From contig NZ_JAEUAT010000012.1 in NCBI RefSeq assembly GCF_019511525.1, positions 116,001-180,000 of the forward strand: a DNA stretch of 64,000 nt, written 5' to 3'. Shown here piece after piece: positions 16,115 through 24,962 of the stretch. A program made the position numbers and the translations under genes. The DNA is from Rhizobium cauense. Lineage in GTDB: Bacteria > Pseudomonadota > Alphaproteobacteria > Rhizobiales > Rhizobiaceae. Numbering within the stretch: position 1 is the first letter of the stretch; each line of letters begins with the position of its first letter. The notes under the pieces were generated by a model. That model searched no databases, had not been told where the DNA came from, and worked only from the letters and a program-made list of their open reading frames with translations.

Positions 16115-18746
16115 CGATGATCCCCCTGATCTCGGCGCGGCAGGAGCCGCAGTTGGTTCCGGCATTGAGTTCCTTGCCGACGGCTTCGACGCTGTGGCAG
16201 CCGCCGCGAACAGCGGCGACGATCTGGTTGACGCCGACGCCGAAGCAGGAGCAGACGGTGGCGCCCGGATCGGGCTTGTCTGCGCCGGGGCGACCGGCGA
16301 CGAGGGCGAAGCGCTTGCGCAGATTGGTGTGCTCGGCGGTAAGCTGGGAGATCGCCCAGTTGCGGGCAACCGCCACGGGTTCGCGGGCCAGGAACAGCGC
16401 CGCGAGCAGTCGCTTACCATCGAAGAAGGCGAGCCTCAGATCGCCGGACTGCTGGTCAGCGTAGCCGAGCGGCTCGACATTTTCGGGAATGGCGAAGGTG
16501 CTGCGGCACCACGTGCACCAGTCCTCGACCGGCTGGTCGAAGGCAAGCTCCACCCGCCAGCCGCCTTCGGCCTTTGCCAGCGCCCAATAGGCGGCCTCGA
16601 GATTGTCCGGCTTGGCGGCGGAAACAGCAAAGCCGTAACGCGCCGCCTTGAAGCGTCGCGCGGCGACGGCGACATTCTTCGAGGCCGGCTGGCCGGAGAT
16701 TGCGTCTGTCAACGGCGCAACGACTGCGTCGATGCGGGCCTTGGCGGCAAACTGATCGTTCCAGTGCATCGGCACGAAAATGCTGCTGCGGGCCTGGCGC
16801 TCGGTGATCAGGGCACGCACCACGGCCTTGCCGTGAAGGCTTTCGATTTCAACGAGGCCGGCATTGCCGACGCCGATCTCGATCGCGTCGCGAGGGTGAA
16901 GTTCCGCGAAGGGTTCGGCGATATGGGACGAGAGCCGCGCGCTTTTGCCCGTGCGCGTCATCGTGTGCCATTGGTCGCGGATGCGGCCGGTGTTCAGCGT
17001 GAAGGGATAGTCGGCGCTGGTGCGATCCGCGGCGACCGGTTTGACTGCGATGAAGCGTGCCTTGCCGTCGGCGTGGTAGAAGCCGCCCTTGGCGAAGAAG
17101 CGGGTCACATCAGTCTCACGGCCCGCAGGCTGCGGCCATTGGAACGGCGAGAGCTCGTCATAGGTCTGATGGTTCATGCCGGTATAGGCGCCGATATCGA
17201 AGTCGCGACGGCCGTTGTTCTCGAAAGCTGAGAGGGCAGCGTGTTCGTCGAAGATCCCGGCATTGGAGTCGAAGTCGAAGGCCTGCGTAAAGCCCATCCG
17301 TTGCGCCACTTGCGTAAGCTGCCACCAGTCGGCGCGCGCGTCTCCCGGTGTCTCGAGGAAGGAGCGCTGGCGGGAGATGCGGCGCTCGGAGTTGGTGACA
17401 GTGCCGCTCTTTTCGCCCCAGCCGAGCGAGGGCAGAAGGACATGGGCGTGACGGGCGGTGTCGGTGCTTTTCAGGACGTCGGAGACGACAACGAAAGGAC
17501 AAGCCTTGATGGCGGCCTCGACGGCGTCGGCGTCGGGCATGGAAACAACAGGGTTGGTCGCCATGATCCACAGCGCCTTGATGCGGCCGTCGGCAACAGC
17601 CCTGAACATGTCGACGGCCTTCAGGCCCGGCTTTTCCGCAATGGTCGGCGCATTCCAGAAGCGCTGGACACGGTCGCGATCCTCGGCACTTTCGATCGCC
17701 ATGTGGGCGGCAAGCATGTTGGCAAGCCCGCCCACCTCACGCCCGCCCATCGCATTCGGCTGCCCGGTGAGCGAGAAAGGCCCCATCCCCGGCCGGCCGA
17801 TGCGGCCGGTGGCGAGGTGACAGTTGATGATGGCGTTGACCTTGTCGGTACCAGACGAGGACTGATTAACGCCCTGGCTGTAGCAGGTGACGACCTTCTC
17901 GGTCGTGGCAAAGAGGCGATAGAATTCGCGAAGCTGCATGGCCGGCAGGCCGGTCATATCAAGCACCTCGTTGAAGGAGACGCCTGTCGCAGCCGTAAAG
18001 GCCTCTGCAAAGCCGTTGGTATGTTCGGCGATGTAATTCTGGTCGATCGAGTTGCTTGCGATCAGGTGTTCGAAAAGGCCGACGAAAAGCGCGACATCGC
18101 TGTCGGGACGGATGGCGAGATGCAGGTCGGCGATATCTGATGTCATCGTCCGGCGCGGGTCGATGACGACGACCTTCATGCCGGGGCGCGCGGCCTTGGC
18201 GGCCGCCAGCCGCTGATAGATGACCGGGTGACACCAGGCGAGGTTCGAGCCGGTGAGGATCACCAGATCGGCAAGCTCTATATCCTCGTAGGTGCCCGGC
18301 ACAGTGTCCGAGCCGAAGGCGCGGCGGTGGCCGGCGACGGAAGACGACATGCATAGCCGCGAATTGGTGTCTATGTTGGCCGAGCCGATGAAGCCCTTCA
18401 TCAGCTTGTTGGCGATATAATAGTCCTCGGTGAGCAGCTGGCCGGAGACATAGAAGGCGACGGAATCGGGTCCGTGCTCATGGATGGCATCCGAAAATCG
18501 TTGTGCGACGAGGTCAAGCGCCTGTCCCCATTCCGCCCGCTCCCCCGAAATTTCCGGGTGGAGGATGCGCCCGTCGAGATCGACGGTCTCCCCGAGCGCC
18601 GAGCCCTTCGAGCATAGCCGCCCGAAGTTGGAGGGGTGGTCCGGGTCGCCCTTGACGGACACCTTGCCGTCTTCCGCGACCTTGGCGATGACGCCGCAGC
18701 CGACACCGCAATAGGGACAGGTTGTCTTGACCTCTTTCTCCATCAT
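16086..18746 (-). CDS. nasA: Assimilatory nitrate reductase, catalytic subunit
   Basis: 886 residues. It reduces nitrate to nitrite in the cytoplasm. The N-terminal [4Fe-4S] ligands are CPYCGVGC (C10, C13, C17) and C45. The molybdopterin-guanine-dinucleotide regions follow (VILTGSNLAWCHP, VVIDPRRT, YSQGVNQSSSGTDK, NTGRIRDQWHTMTRTGKS). From about 830 a BFD-like [2Fe-2S] domain (CSCFGVGVNQI ... GTNCGSC) is present, as in ferredoxin- or NAD(P)H-linked bacterial NasA/NasC enzymes. There is no Tat signal, consistent with the assimilatory type. The start overlaps the nirD stop in an ATGATG arrangement and the end overlaps cysG by 29 bases. Some rhizobial genomes call this gene narB or nasC. Confidence 0.95.
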   Translation of the reverse strand: MMEKEVKTTCPYCGVGCGVIAKVAEDGKVSVKGDPDHPSNFGRLCSKGSALGETVDLDGRILHPEISGERAEWGQALDLVAQRFSDAIHEHGPDSVAFYVSGQLLTEDYYIANKLMKGFIGSANIDTNSRLCMSSSVAGHRRAFGSDTVPGTYEDIELADLVILTGSNLAWCHPVIYQRLAAAKAARPGMKVVVIDPRRTMTSDIADLHLAIRPDSDVALFVGLFEHLIASNSIDQNYIAEHTNGFAEAFTAATGVSFNEVLDMTGLPAMQLREFYRLFATTEKVVTCYSQGVNQSSSGTDKVNAIINCHLATGRIGRPGMGPFSLTGQPNAMGGREVGGLANMLAAHMAIESAEDRDRVQRFWNAPTIAEKPGLKAVDMFRAVADGRIKALWIMATNPVVSMPDADAVEAAIKACPFVVVSDVLKSTDTARHAHVLLPSLGWGEKSGTVTNSERRISRQRSFLETPGDARADWWQLTQVAQRMGFTQAFDFDSNAGIFDEHAALSAFENNGRRDFDIGAYTGMNHQTYDELSPFQWPQPAGRETDVTRFFAKGGFYHADGKARFIAVKPVAADRTSADYPFTLNTGRIRDQWHTMTRTGKSARLSSHIAEPFAELHPRDAIEIGVGNAGLVEIESLHGKAVVRALITERQARSSIFVPMHWNDQFAAKARIDAVVAPLTDAISGQPASKNVAVAARRFKAARYGFAVSAAKPDNLEAAYWALAKAEGGWRVELAFDQPVEDWCTWCRSTFAIPENVEPLGYADQQSGDLRLAFFDGKRLLAALFLAREPVAVARNWAISQLTAEHTNLRKRFALVAGRPGADKPDPGATVCSCFGVGVNQIVAAVRGGCHSVEAVGKELNAGTNCGSCRAEIRGIIDGCLAAAAE

Positions 18747-19072
18747 TCGGCCGCCATCATCAGGCTTTCGAGCGCGATGTAGAGGGCGCCGTCCTCGTTG
18801 CGGACGGGAATGGTCCGCACTTCGCCCTCATCGGCGCCGAGCGCCTTGCCGGTTTCGAGCGAGATCACCCAGTTGTGCAGCGGGCAGGTGACGGCCTTGG
18901 CATGGACGATACCCTGGGAGAGCGGCCCGCCCTTGTGCGGGCAGTGGTCCTCGATGGCGAAGACCTCGTTTTCGGCCGTGCGGAAGACGGCGATCTTTCC
19001 CTGGGGTGTCTTCACGCAGCGAGCGCCGCGGAGCGGAATGTCGGATATGTCGCCGATTGAAATCCAGTTCAT
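18743..19072 (-). CDS. nirD: Nitrite reductase small subunit NirD
   Basis: 109 residues. The ATG at 19072 is preferred because AAGGAG lies six bases before it; the ATG at 19078 directly abuts that ribosome site. The protein has a Rieske-like fold, with CPHKGGPLS and CPLHNWVI retaining both Cys-x-His pairs, which many NirD proteins have lost. It may therefore hold a [2Fe-2S] cluster. It partners NirB in NADH-dependent reduction of nitrite to ammonium. The gene begins 10 bases after nirB and overlaps the nitrate reductase start by 4 bases. Confidence 0.93.
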   Translation of the reverse strand: MNWISIGDISDIPLRGARCVKTPQGKIAVFRTAENEVFAIEDHCPHKGGPLSQGIVHAKAVTCPLHNWVISLETGKALGADEGEVRTIPVRNEDGALYIALESLMMAAE

Positions 19073-19082
19073 ATCCATCTCC

Positions 19083-21533
19083 TTACTCAGCGGCCTGCGG
19101 GTAACCGATGGTCGCCATAGGCTTGAACTCATGCTTGTCCTTGCCGGAGACGCGCTCCGACCAGGGATCGACCTGGGCGAATTTCTGGGAGAAGACGAAG
19201 CGGTCGTAGTAGGCCTTGCGCTTGTCGGCATCGTCCATGATCTGGTGGCGGATTTCGTCGAGGCCGACGCGCTTCGCCCACTTGTAGATGCGCTCGAGAT
19301 AGCGGGCTTGTTCGCGGTACATCTGCGTCAGTGCCACGATATGCTCCAGCGCCTCGTCCTCCGTTCTGACGAGGCCGAGAACCTCCGTGCCCTTGATGTC
19401 GAGGCCCGCAGCACCGGCGAAGTGGATCTCGAAACCCGAGTCGACGCAGATGACGCCGATGTCCTTGCAGGTCGCTTCGGCGCAATTGCGCGGGCAGCCG
19501 GAGACCGCCATCTTCAGCTTCGCTGGTGTCCAGGAGCCCCACATGAACTTCTCGATGCGAATGCCGAGACCGGTGCTGTCCTGCGTGCCGAAGCGGCACC
19601 AGTCGGAGCCGACGCAGGTTTTCACCGTGCGCAGGCCCTTGGCGTAGGCCTGTCCGGAAACGAAGCCGGCCTTTCCGAGATCGGCCCAGACGGCCGGGAG
19701 GTCTTCTTTCTCGATGCCGAGCAGGTCGATGCGCTGGCCGCCCGTCACCTTCACCATCGGGATTTCGAACTTGTCGACGACATCGGCGATGGCGCGCAGT
19801 TCGTTTGAGTTCGTCACGCCGCCCCACATGCGCGGAACGACGGAATAGGTGCCGTCCTTCTGGATGTTGGCGTGGACACGTTCGTTGATGAAGCGCGACT
19901 GGTAATCGTCGGCATACTCATCCGGCCAGTCGCAGACGAGGTAATAGTTGAGAGCCGGGCGACACTTGGCGCAACCGCACGACGTCTTCCATTCGAGCTC
20001 CTGCATGACAGCAGGGATGCTCTTCAGGCCCTTGGCCTTGATCAGGCGCCTGATGTCGTCGTGGCCGAGTTCGGTGCAGGTGCACATCGGCGTGACGGCG
20101 GCCGGGTTGTAGCTGTCGCCAAGCGTCAGCGTCATCAGCTTCTCGACGAGCCCGGTGCAGGAGCCGCAGGAGGCGGATGCCTTGGTATGGGCGCGTACGT
20201 CGTCCAGCGACGTCAGGCCTTTGCTTGTGATCGTCGAGGTGATCTTGCCCTTGCAGACGCCGTTGCAGCCACAGATTTCCGCGTCATCCGGCAAGGCTGC
20301 AACGGCCGCCATAGGGTCCAGCGGCGACCCTCCCTGATAGGCCTGACCGAAGATCAGCGTTTCGCGCATCTCCTTGATATCGGTCTGTTTCTTCTTCAGA
20401 TCGTTGAACCAGGCGCCGTCGGCGGTTTCGCCATAGAGCACGGTGCCGATGATCTTGTTGTCCTTCAGCACGAGGCGCTTGTAGACGCCGGCTGAGGCGT
20501 CGCGCAGCACGATTTCTTCGCGGTCGTCGCCATCGGCGAAGTCACCCAGCGAGAAGAGCTCGATGCCTGTCACCTTGAGCTTGGTCGGCGTGTCGGAATG
20601 CACGAAGGCAGCGGAACGGTCGCCCGACAGATGCGAGGCGGCGACGCGGGCCATCTCGTAGAGCGGAGCGACAAGGCCGTAGACCATGCCGCCGACTTCG
20701 GCGCACTCGCCGAGCGCCATGATGCTGCCGTCCGAGGTCAGCATGCCGTCATCGACGACGATGCCGCGGTTGACGGCGATGCCTGCGTCCTTGGCGAGCC
20801 CGACGCTCGGGCGGATGCCGACCGCCATGACGACGAGGGTTGCCGGAATGATGCGGCCGTCGTCGAGCTCGATGCCCTCGACCTTGCCGTTGCCGACGAT
20901 GGCCTTGGTGTTGGCCTTGGTGATGACCTTGATGCCGCGTTCTTCCACGGCCTTTTGAAGCAGGTAGCCGGCAGCCGGATCGAGCTGGCGTTCCATCAGT
21001 GTCGGCATCACATGAAGGACGGTGACGTCCATGCCGCGCGAGGCAAGGCCAGCCGCCGCTTCGAGGCCGAGCAGGCCCCCGCCGATGACGATCGCCTTCT
21101 CGCGAGACTGGGCGGCAAGCAGCATCGCCTGCACGTCGTCGAGGTCGCGATAGGTGATGACGCCGGGCAGATCCTTGCCAGGCACGGGAATGATGAAGGG
21201 CACAGAGCCGGTGGCGATCACCAGCTTGTCGTAGCTCTCCGTGACGCCGTGATCCGACGTGACGGTTTTCGCGGCACGGTCGATCTTGATGATCTTGTGG
21301 CCCTTGTAGAGGGTGATGCCGTGCTTGATGTACCATCCATCGCCGTGGATGATGATCTCTTCGTATTCTTTCTCGCCTGACAGAACCGGCGAGAGCATGA
21401 TGCGGTCGTAATTGACGCGCGGCTCGGCGTTGAAGATCGTGACCTGATATTGGCCCGGTGCCTTTTCGAAAAGGTGCTCGAGCATGCGCCCGGGCGCCAT
21501 GCCGTTGCCGATGATGACAAGCTTCTCAGTCAT
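19083..21533 (-). CDS. nirB: Assimilatory NADH-dependent nitrite reductase large subunit NirB
   Basis: 816 residues from the ATG at 21533. GAGGA is about ten bases upstream; a TTG at 21542 is possible but sits too close to it. Domains in order: FAD/NADH oxidoreductase (VIIGNGMAPGRML at the N-terminus; VIGGGLLGLEAA near 145), a BFD-like [2Fe-2S] region (CGCNGVCKGKI near 420, CGSC), a second Cys set (CTC ... CGCAKC), the ferredoxin half-domain, then the siroheme/[4Fe-4S] site (CVGSDWC and CPRNCAEATC near 640-690). It reduces nitrite to ammonium with six electrons in the cytoplasm. The gene starts 18 bases after the transporter stop. Confidence 0.95.
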   Translation of the reverse strand: MTEKLVIIGNGMAPGRMLEHLFEKAPGQYQVTIFNAEPRVNYDRIMLSPVLSGEKEYEEIIIHGDGWYIKHGITLYKGHKIIKIDRAAKTVTSDHGVTESYDKLVIATGSVPFIIPVPGKDLPGVITYRDLDDVQAMLLAAQSREKAIVIGGGLLGLEAAAGLASRGMDVTVLHVMPTLMERQLDPAAGYLLQKAVEERGIKVITKANTKAIVGNGKVEGIELDDGRIIPATLVVMAVGIRPSVGLAKDAGIAVNRGIVVDDGMLTSDGSIMALGECAEVGGMVYGLVAPLYEMARVAASHLSGDRSAAFVHSDTPTKLKVTGIELFSLGDFADGDDREEIVLRDASAGVYKRLVLKDNKIIGTVLYGETADGAWFNDLKKKQTDIKEMRETLIFGQAYQGGSPLDPMAAVAALPDDAEICGCNGVCKGKITSTITSKGLTSLDDVRAHTKASASCGSCTGLVEKLMTLTLGDSYNPAAVTPMCTCTELGHDDIRRLIKAKGLKSIPAVMQELEWKTSCGCAKCRPALNYYLVCDWPDEYADDYQSRFINERVHANIQKDGTYSVVPRMWGGVTNSNELRAIADVVDKFEIPMVKVTGGQRIDLLGIEKEDLPAVWADLGKAGFVSGQAYAKGLRTVKTCVGSDWCRFGTQDSTGLGIRIEKFMWGSWTPAKLKMAVSGCPRNCAEATCKDIGVICVDSGFEIHFAGAAGLDIKGTEVLGLVRTEDEALEHIVALTQMYREQARYLERIYKWAKRVGLDEIRHQIMDDADKRKAYYDRFVFSQKFAQVDPWSERVSGKDKHEFKPMATIGYPQAAE

Positions 21534-21551
21534 GTTTTTCAAGTCCTCAGA

Positions 21552-22814
21552 TCAGGTGGCGGCGACGGCTTGGGCGGAGAGGCCGCGTCGGTCTAGTTGC
21601 TTGACCGACAGGTGCATCCAGACCAGCGAGATGACGACGACCGCAAAGAGCAGCATGAAGCAGCTCGACCAGAGGCCGGTCATATCCTTGAGAAAGCCGA
21701 AGGCGATCGGCAGGATGAAACCGCCAAGGCCGCCCATCATGCCAACGATGCCGCCGACCGCGCCGACGCTCTCGGGGTAGTAGGCAGGGATGTGCTTGTA
21801 GACGGCAGCCTTGCCGAGGCTCATGACGAAGCCGAGGGCGAAGATGACGACGATGAAGACGACAGGCGTGATGCCGAGCGCGGAGCCGGTGCCGGCGGCC
21901 GGGAGCGAAAGGATCAGCGTTGCCACAGCCGATACGGCGAACATGGCGTACATGACGCTGCGGGCGCCTTTCTTGTCGGACAGGACGCCGCCGAAGGCGC
22001 GGAAAATGCTGCCCGGAATGGAATAGGCAGCCGCGACCATGCCTGCCGTTGCCAGATTGAAGCCATAAACGCCGACCAGATAGCGGGGCAGCCACAGCGA
22101 CAGGGCAACGAAGCCACCGAATGCGAAGAAGTAGTAGAGCGAGAAGCGCCATACCTGGGCATTCTTCAGCGGCGCGAATTCCTGAAGCAGGCTCTTGGAG
22201 GCAACGCCACGCTCACGGCGGAGGCGGAATGCCGGGTCATCGGTCGTGGTGAACCAGAAGACGATTGCCATTACAGCCAGGCCGACCGCCCAGATCTGAG
22301 CAACCGCCTGCCAGCCCCAGGCGATCAAGATGAAGGGTGCTGCGAATTTGGTCACTGCGGCGCCGACGTTACCGGCACCGAAGATGCCAAGCGCCGTTCC
22401 CTGCTTTTCAGGCGGGAAGAAGGGCGAGACATAGGCCACGCCGACCGCGAAAGAGCCACCGGCAAGCCCTACGCCGAGGCCGGCGATCAGCATCTGCGTG
22501 TAGGTCTGGGCATAGGAGAGAAGGAAGGTCGCCAAGGCAGCGGCCAGCATGGTGAGCGTGTAGACGAGGCGGCCGCCATAACGGCCGGTCCAGATACCAA
22601 GGACGATACGGACAAGCGAACCGGTCAGAACCGGTGTGCCGACCAGCAATCCGAACTCGGCCTCGTTCAGGCCGAGATCCTGTTTGATGCGGATGCCGAT
22701 GATCGCGAAGATCGTCCAGACGGCAAAACAGAGGGTGAAGGCAATCGTGGACATCCACAATGCTTTGGCTGGTTCGCCGGCGGACATGGACTGCGTGTTC
22801 CTGATAACAGACAT
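21552..22814 (-). CDS. Nitrate/nitrite MFS transporter (NarK/NasA type)
   Basis: 420 residues from ATG 22814, preceded by CGGAGAAGCC. An in-frame TTG at 22835 lacks a ribosome site. About twelve membrane helices of the nitrate-nitrite porter group of the major facilitator superfamily are present. Substrate signatures are GIRIKQDLGL, the helix-2 Arg region GTPVLTGSLVRIVLGIWTGRYGGR, GLAGGSFAVGVAYVSPFFP, and the second nitrate signature GFVMSLGKAAVYKHIP with nearby Gly-rich GAVGGIVGMMGGLGGF. It should import nitrate (and possibly exchange nitrite) through the inner membrane. First structural gene of the nitrate operon, so it sits directly behind the antitermination leader. Confidence 0.93.
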   Translation of the reverse strand: MSVIRNTQSMSAGEPAKALWMSTIAFTLCFAVWTIFAIIGIRIKQDLGLNEAEFGLLVGTPVLTGSLVRIVLGIWTGRYGGRLVYTLTMLAAALATFLLSYAQTYTQMLIAGLGVGLAGGSFAVGVAYVSPFFPPEKQGTALGIFGAGNVGAAVTKFAAPFILIAWGWQAVAQIWAVGLAVMAIVFWFTTTDDPAFRLRRERGVASKSLLQEFAPLKNAQVWRFSLYYFFAFGGFVALSLWLPRYLVGVYGFNLATAGMVAAAYSIPGSIFRAFGGVLSDKKGARSVMYAMFAVSAVATLILSLPAAGTGSALGITPVVFIVVIFALGFVMSLGKAAVYKHIPAYYPESVGAVGGIVGMMGGLGGFILPIAFGFLKDMTGLWSSCFMLLFAVVVISLVWMHLSVKQLDRRGLSAQAVAAT

Positions 22815-22862
22815 GGCTTCTCCGGGGCCCGACAAGGTCGTGCCTATCCATCGCTAGGGGTT

Positions 22863-22932
22863 AAAAACAAAAAGCCGGTGGTCAGGGCGCGCTTGCACTA
22901 GACGTGCGCGAGATATCCTGATCAGCGGCTTT
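22863..22932 (-). terminator. Leader attenuator terminator of the nitrate operon
   Basis: On the minus strand the arm AAAGCCGCTGATCAGG (22932-22917) pairs with CCTGACCACCGGCTTT (22886-22871) with two mismatches. It is capped by a GC-rich inner hairpin and followed by TTTTTGTTTTTAA (22873-22861). The 5' arm starts within the loop of P2, so P2 and terminator cannot both form. Confidence 0.85.
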
Positions 22933-22957
22933 GCTGTGGGCGCCCGTCGTTGGACGC
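22923..22957 (-). ncRNA. ANTAR-target dual hexaloop hairpins (NasT binding site)
   Basis: P1 is GCGTCC-AACGAC-GGGCGC (22957-22940), a 6-bp stem with one G-U pair. P2 is CAGC-AAAGCC-GCTG (22936-22923), a 4-bp stem. Both loops have six bases with A at position 1 and G at position 4, the known recognition rule for ANTAR antiterminators. Three bases separate the hairpins. Confidence 0.8.
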
Positions 22958-22990
22958 GGAATTCTTGGCCTGTTGGCCTGCTTATAGCAA

Positions 22991-23007
22991 AGCAAGGGCC
23001 GTGCCAG
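22991..23007 (-). promoter_or_regulatory. Sigma-54 promoter of the nitrate operon
   Basis: The minus strand reads CTGGCACGGCCCTTGCT, a full match to the RpoN consensus TGGCACG-N4-TTGC (GG at -24, GC at -12). Transcription should start near 22980. Confidence 0.88.
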
Positions 23008-23112
23008 TTTTGTTAAGTTATTGTTTTTGAATGGGAAGCATCGATCTCGAAAGTCAGGCGAGCATCTGTCGGCGCCAACGCATGCGCAGCAATCGCTCTA
23101 AAAATTGTGCAA

Positions 23113-23129
23113 TGCGCATAAAATGAGCA
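23113..23129 (-). promoter_or_regulatory. Candidate NtrC-type enhancer dyad
   Basis: The minus strand reads TGCTCATTTTATGCGCA, matching 8 of 12 fixed positions of the NtrC dyad TGCACC-N5-GGTGCA. It lies about 120 bases upstream of the sigma-54 promoter, a normal enhancer distance. Confidence 0.4.
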
Positions 23130-23133
23130 CGCT

Positions 23134-24348
23134 TTAGATGCGGGCTTGACGGGCGATATAGCTCTCGACGTCAGCGGGATCGAACAGGCCACCGTCGAAG
23201 AAACCGTCCGGCCCCAGTGTCAGCGCGCCGCTTGAGCCGACGGGGGTCTCGACCTGAAGCGCACCTTCCACCTTGGAGCTTGCGGCCGGCATGGCAATAT
23301 TCAGTGCCTTGAGGGCATTTCGGTAAATATCGGGCCGGTAGGTGTCGTTGGCGATCTGCTGATGCTCCGGAGTATGCCGGATGTGCTCCCAACGAACCAT
23401 CTGCGTATAGAACCACAGGGCGTGGCTCTTCCACGGAAAGGTCGCCGCTTTGGCATTGGGGACGAAAAAGTCCCTGATGCTCAGTGTTTCGCCTCCGCCG
23501 ATTTGCAGAAGGCCGGTCAAAGCGGGCAGCAGGCTTTCTGCGGGCCGATCTACGTAGGCGGGCCGCGCCAGGAGATTGGCAAGCTCCTCGTGATTGCGGG
23601 TGTCGGCGGACCAGAGGGAGGCGCCGTAAAGAGCCCGCAGGAGAGCCGCCAGGGCTTCCGGGTGGCCATCGGCCCAGCGGCTGTTGACGCCAAGCACCTT
23701 CTCCGGACTTGATTTCCAGATGGCCGCTTTCACTGTCGCCAGGTGCGCCCCGCTGTGGAGTACGCCGAGCGTATTCCACGGCTCGCCGGCGCAATAGCCG
23801 TCGATCAGGCCCGATGTCATCGCATCAGCCATATCCGGGGGCGGCAGGATGCCGATCTCCACATCCGCGTCGGGGTCAATGCCGCTCGCTGCCAGCCAGT
23901 AGCGCAGCTCGTAGTTATGGCCTGAATAGGGGTGGACGACACCGAAGCGCAGTCGCTCGCCCTTCCTGTTATCGACGACCTTGCGCAAGGCGAGACCGCT
24001 GGATCGGGCATCAAGATCAGGCGAGGCGCCGCATTCGGCCATCTTGCTCCAGAGGCCGGCAGAGACAGTTACCGCATTGCCGCCAAGTCCAAGCGCCATC
24101 GGCACGATCATGCGCGGCGCCGGCGCGGTCAGTCCGAGATTGCAGGCGATCGGCATCGGGGCGAGAATATGGGCCACGTCGAAATGGCTGACCGCAAGCC
24201 GGTCGCGAATCGTCGCCCAGGAGCGCTCACGCACGAGCGTCAGCTCGATGTCCTGTTCGGCCGCAAAGCCCCTTTCCTTGGCGACGACCAAAAGCGCACT
24301 ATCGAGAAGCGGCAGGAAGCCGGCGGTAATCTGATGCGTGCTCGTCAT
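23134..24348 (-). CDS. nasS: NasS cytoplasmic nitrate sensor (NrtA-like)
   Basis: 404 residues of the NrtA/CmpA substrate-binding family (ITAGFLPLLDSALLVVAKERGF, FDVAHILAPMPIACNLGL, GYCAGEPWNTLG, FYTQMVRWEHI). There is no signal peptide or lipobox, so it is cytoplasmic. This is the hallmark of NasS, which binds NasT and releases it when nitrate or nitrite is present. Its start overlaps the nasT stop by 4 bases (ATGA), giving coupled expression. The nitrate operon leader starts just after its stop on the same strand. Confidence 0.93.
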   Translation of the reverse strand: MTSTHQITAGFLPLLDSALLVVAKERGFAAEQDIELTLVRERSWATIRDRLAVSHFDVAHILAPMPIACNLGLTAPAPRMIVPMALGLGGNAVTVSAGLWSKMAECGASPDLDARSSGLALRKVVDNRKGERLRFGVVHPYSGHNYELRYWLAASGIDPDADVEIGILPPPDMADAMTSGLIDGYCAGEPWNTLGVLHSGAHLATVKAAIWKSSPEKVLGVNSRWADGHPEALAALLRALYGASLWSADTRNHEELANLLARPAYVDRPAESLLPALTGLLQIGGGETLSIRDFFVPNAKAATFPWKSHALWFYTQMVRWEHIRHTPEHQQIANDTYRPDIYRNALKALNIAMPAASSKVEGALQVETPVGSSGALTLGPDGFFDGGLFDPADVESYIARQARI

Positions 24349-24962
24349 GCGTCGGTTCCCGGATCGAGGAGGCTTGCGGCGGTGATCAGGCTTTGCGCGA
24401 TCTCGACGATCTTCCTGTTCTGGTTCATGGCCGTGCGCCGCATGAGCGCATAGGCCTCGTCTTCCGTCAGCCCGCGGGATCGCATCAGCAATCCCTTCGC
24501 GCGGTCGATCAGCTTGCGGTTTTCCAGTTCGCCGCGCGTTTCTTCCAACTCGCGGTTCAGGCGCGAGAAGGCATTGAAGCGGCTGATCGCCATCTTGAGG
24601 ATCGGGCGGACACGCTCCTGCTTCAGGCCGTCGACGATATAGGCAGAAACCCCAGCCTCGACGGCGGCCTCGATGGAGGCTTCGTCCGACTTGTCGACGA
24701 ACATTGCTATGGGGCGTTTTACCGCGCGGGAAATCTGGAAGATGCTTTCCAGCATGTCGCGGTTCGGGTTCTCGATGTCGATGACGATGACATCCGGGTT
24801 GATCTCCGTAATGCGCCTCGCAAGGCCGTTCATGTCGTCGATGATCGTGACATTGTCGTAGCCGGCCTCGCGCAGGCCGACCTCGATGATCGACGCGCGA
24901 ATGCTGTTCTCGTCAATGACGAGAACGTTGAGATCGCTGGGTATGGCGGAGCGGTTGGCCAC
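24345..24962 (-). CDS. nasT: NasT ANTAR transcription antiterminator
   Basis: 205 residues from a GTG at 24962; no ATG gives the receiver domain an appropriate N-terminus (VANRSAIPSDLNVLVIDEN). The receiver-like domain spans residues about 10-125, and the ANTAR RNA-binding domain about 135-195 (RKLIDRAKGLLMRSRGLTEDEAYALMRRTAM). It binds paired hexaloop hairpins in nascent RNA to prevent termination. The only such site I found is in the leader at 22923-22957, two genes away. The length agrees with other NasT proteins (about 190-205). It is cotranscribed with nasS. Confidence 0.93.
   Translation of the reverse strand: MANRSAIPSDLNVLVIDENSIRASIIEVGLREAGYDNVTIIDDMNGLARRITEINPDVIVIDIENPNRDMLESIFQISRAVKRPIAMFVDKSDEASIEAAVEAGVSAYIVDGLKQERVRPILKMAISRFNAFSRLNRELEETRGELENRKLIDRAKGLLMRSRGLTEDEAYALMRRTAMNQNRKIVEIAQSLITAASLLDPGTDA

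Larger units (their letters stand above)
22815..23133 (-). promoter_or_regulatory. Control region and untranslated leader of the nitrate assimilation operon
   Basis: 319 bases without a gene, between the nasS stop and the transporter start. In transcript order it holds a candidate NtrC dyad (23113-23129), a consensus sigma-54 promoter (22991-23007), a start site expected near 22980, hairpins P1 and P2 (22957-22923), an intrinsic terminator overlapping P2 (22932-22863), then the ribosome site and ATG. The layout fits NasT-dependent antitermination. Confidence 0.85.

Noticed and set aside
16114..16420. Fused N-terminal extension of CysG
   Set aside because: The extra frame lies inside the nitrate reductase gene and is Ser/Pro-rich out-of-frame sequence; the internal ATG gives a normal-length CysG.
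21597..22901. Plus-strand open frame opposite the nitrate transporter, rich in charged residues
   Set aside because: Antisense shadow of membrane helices; hydrophobic codons read backwards give charged residues.
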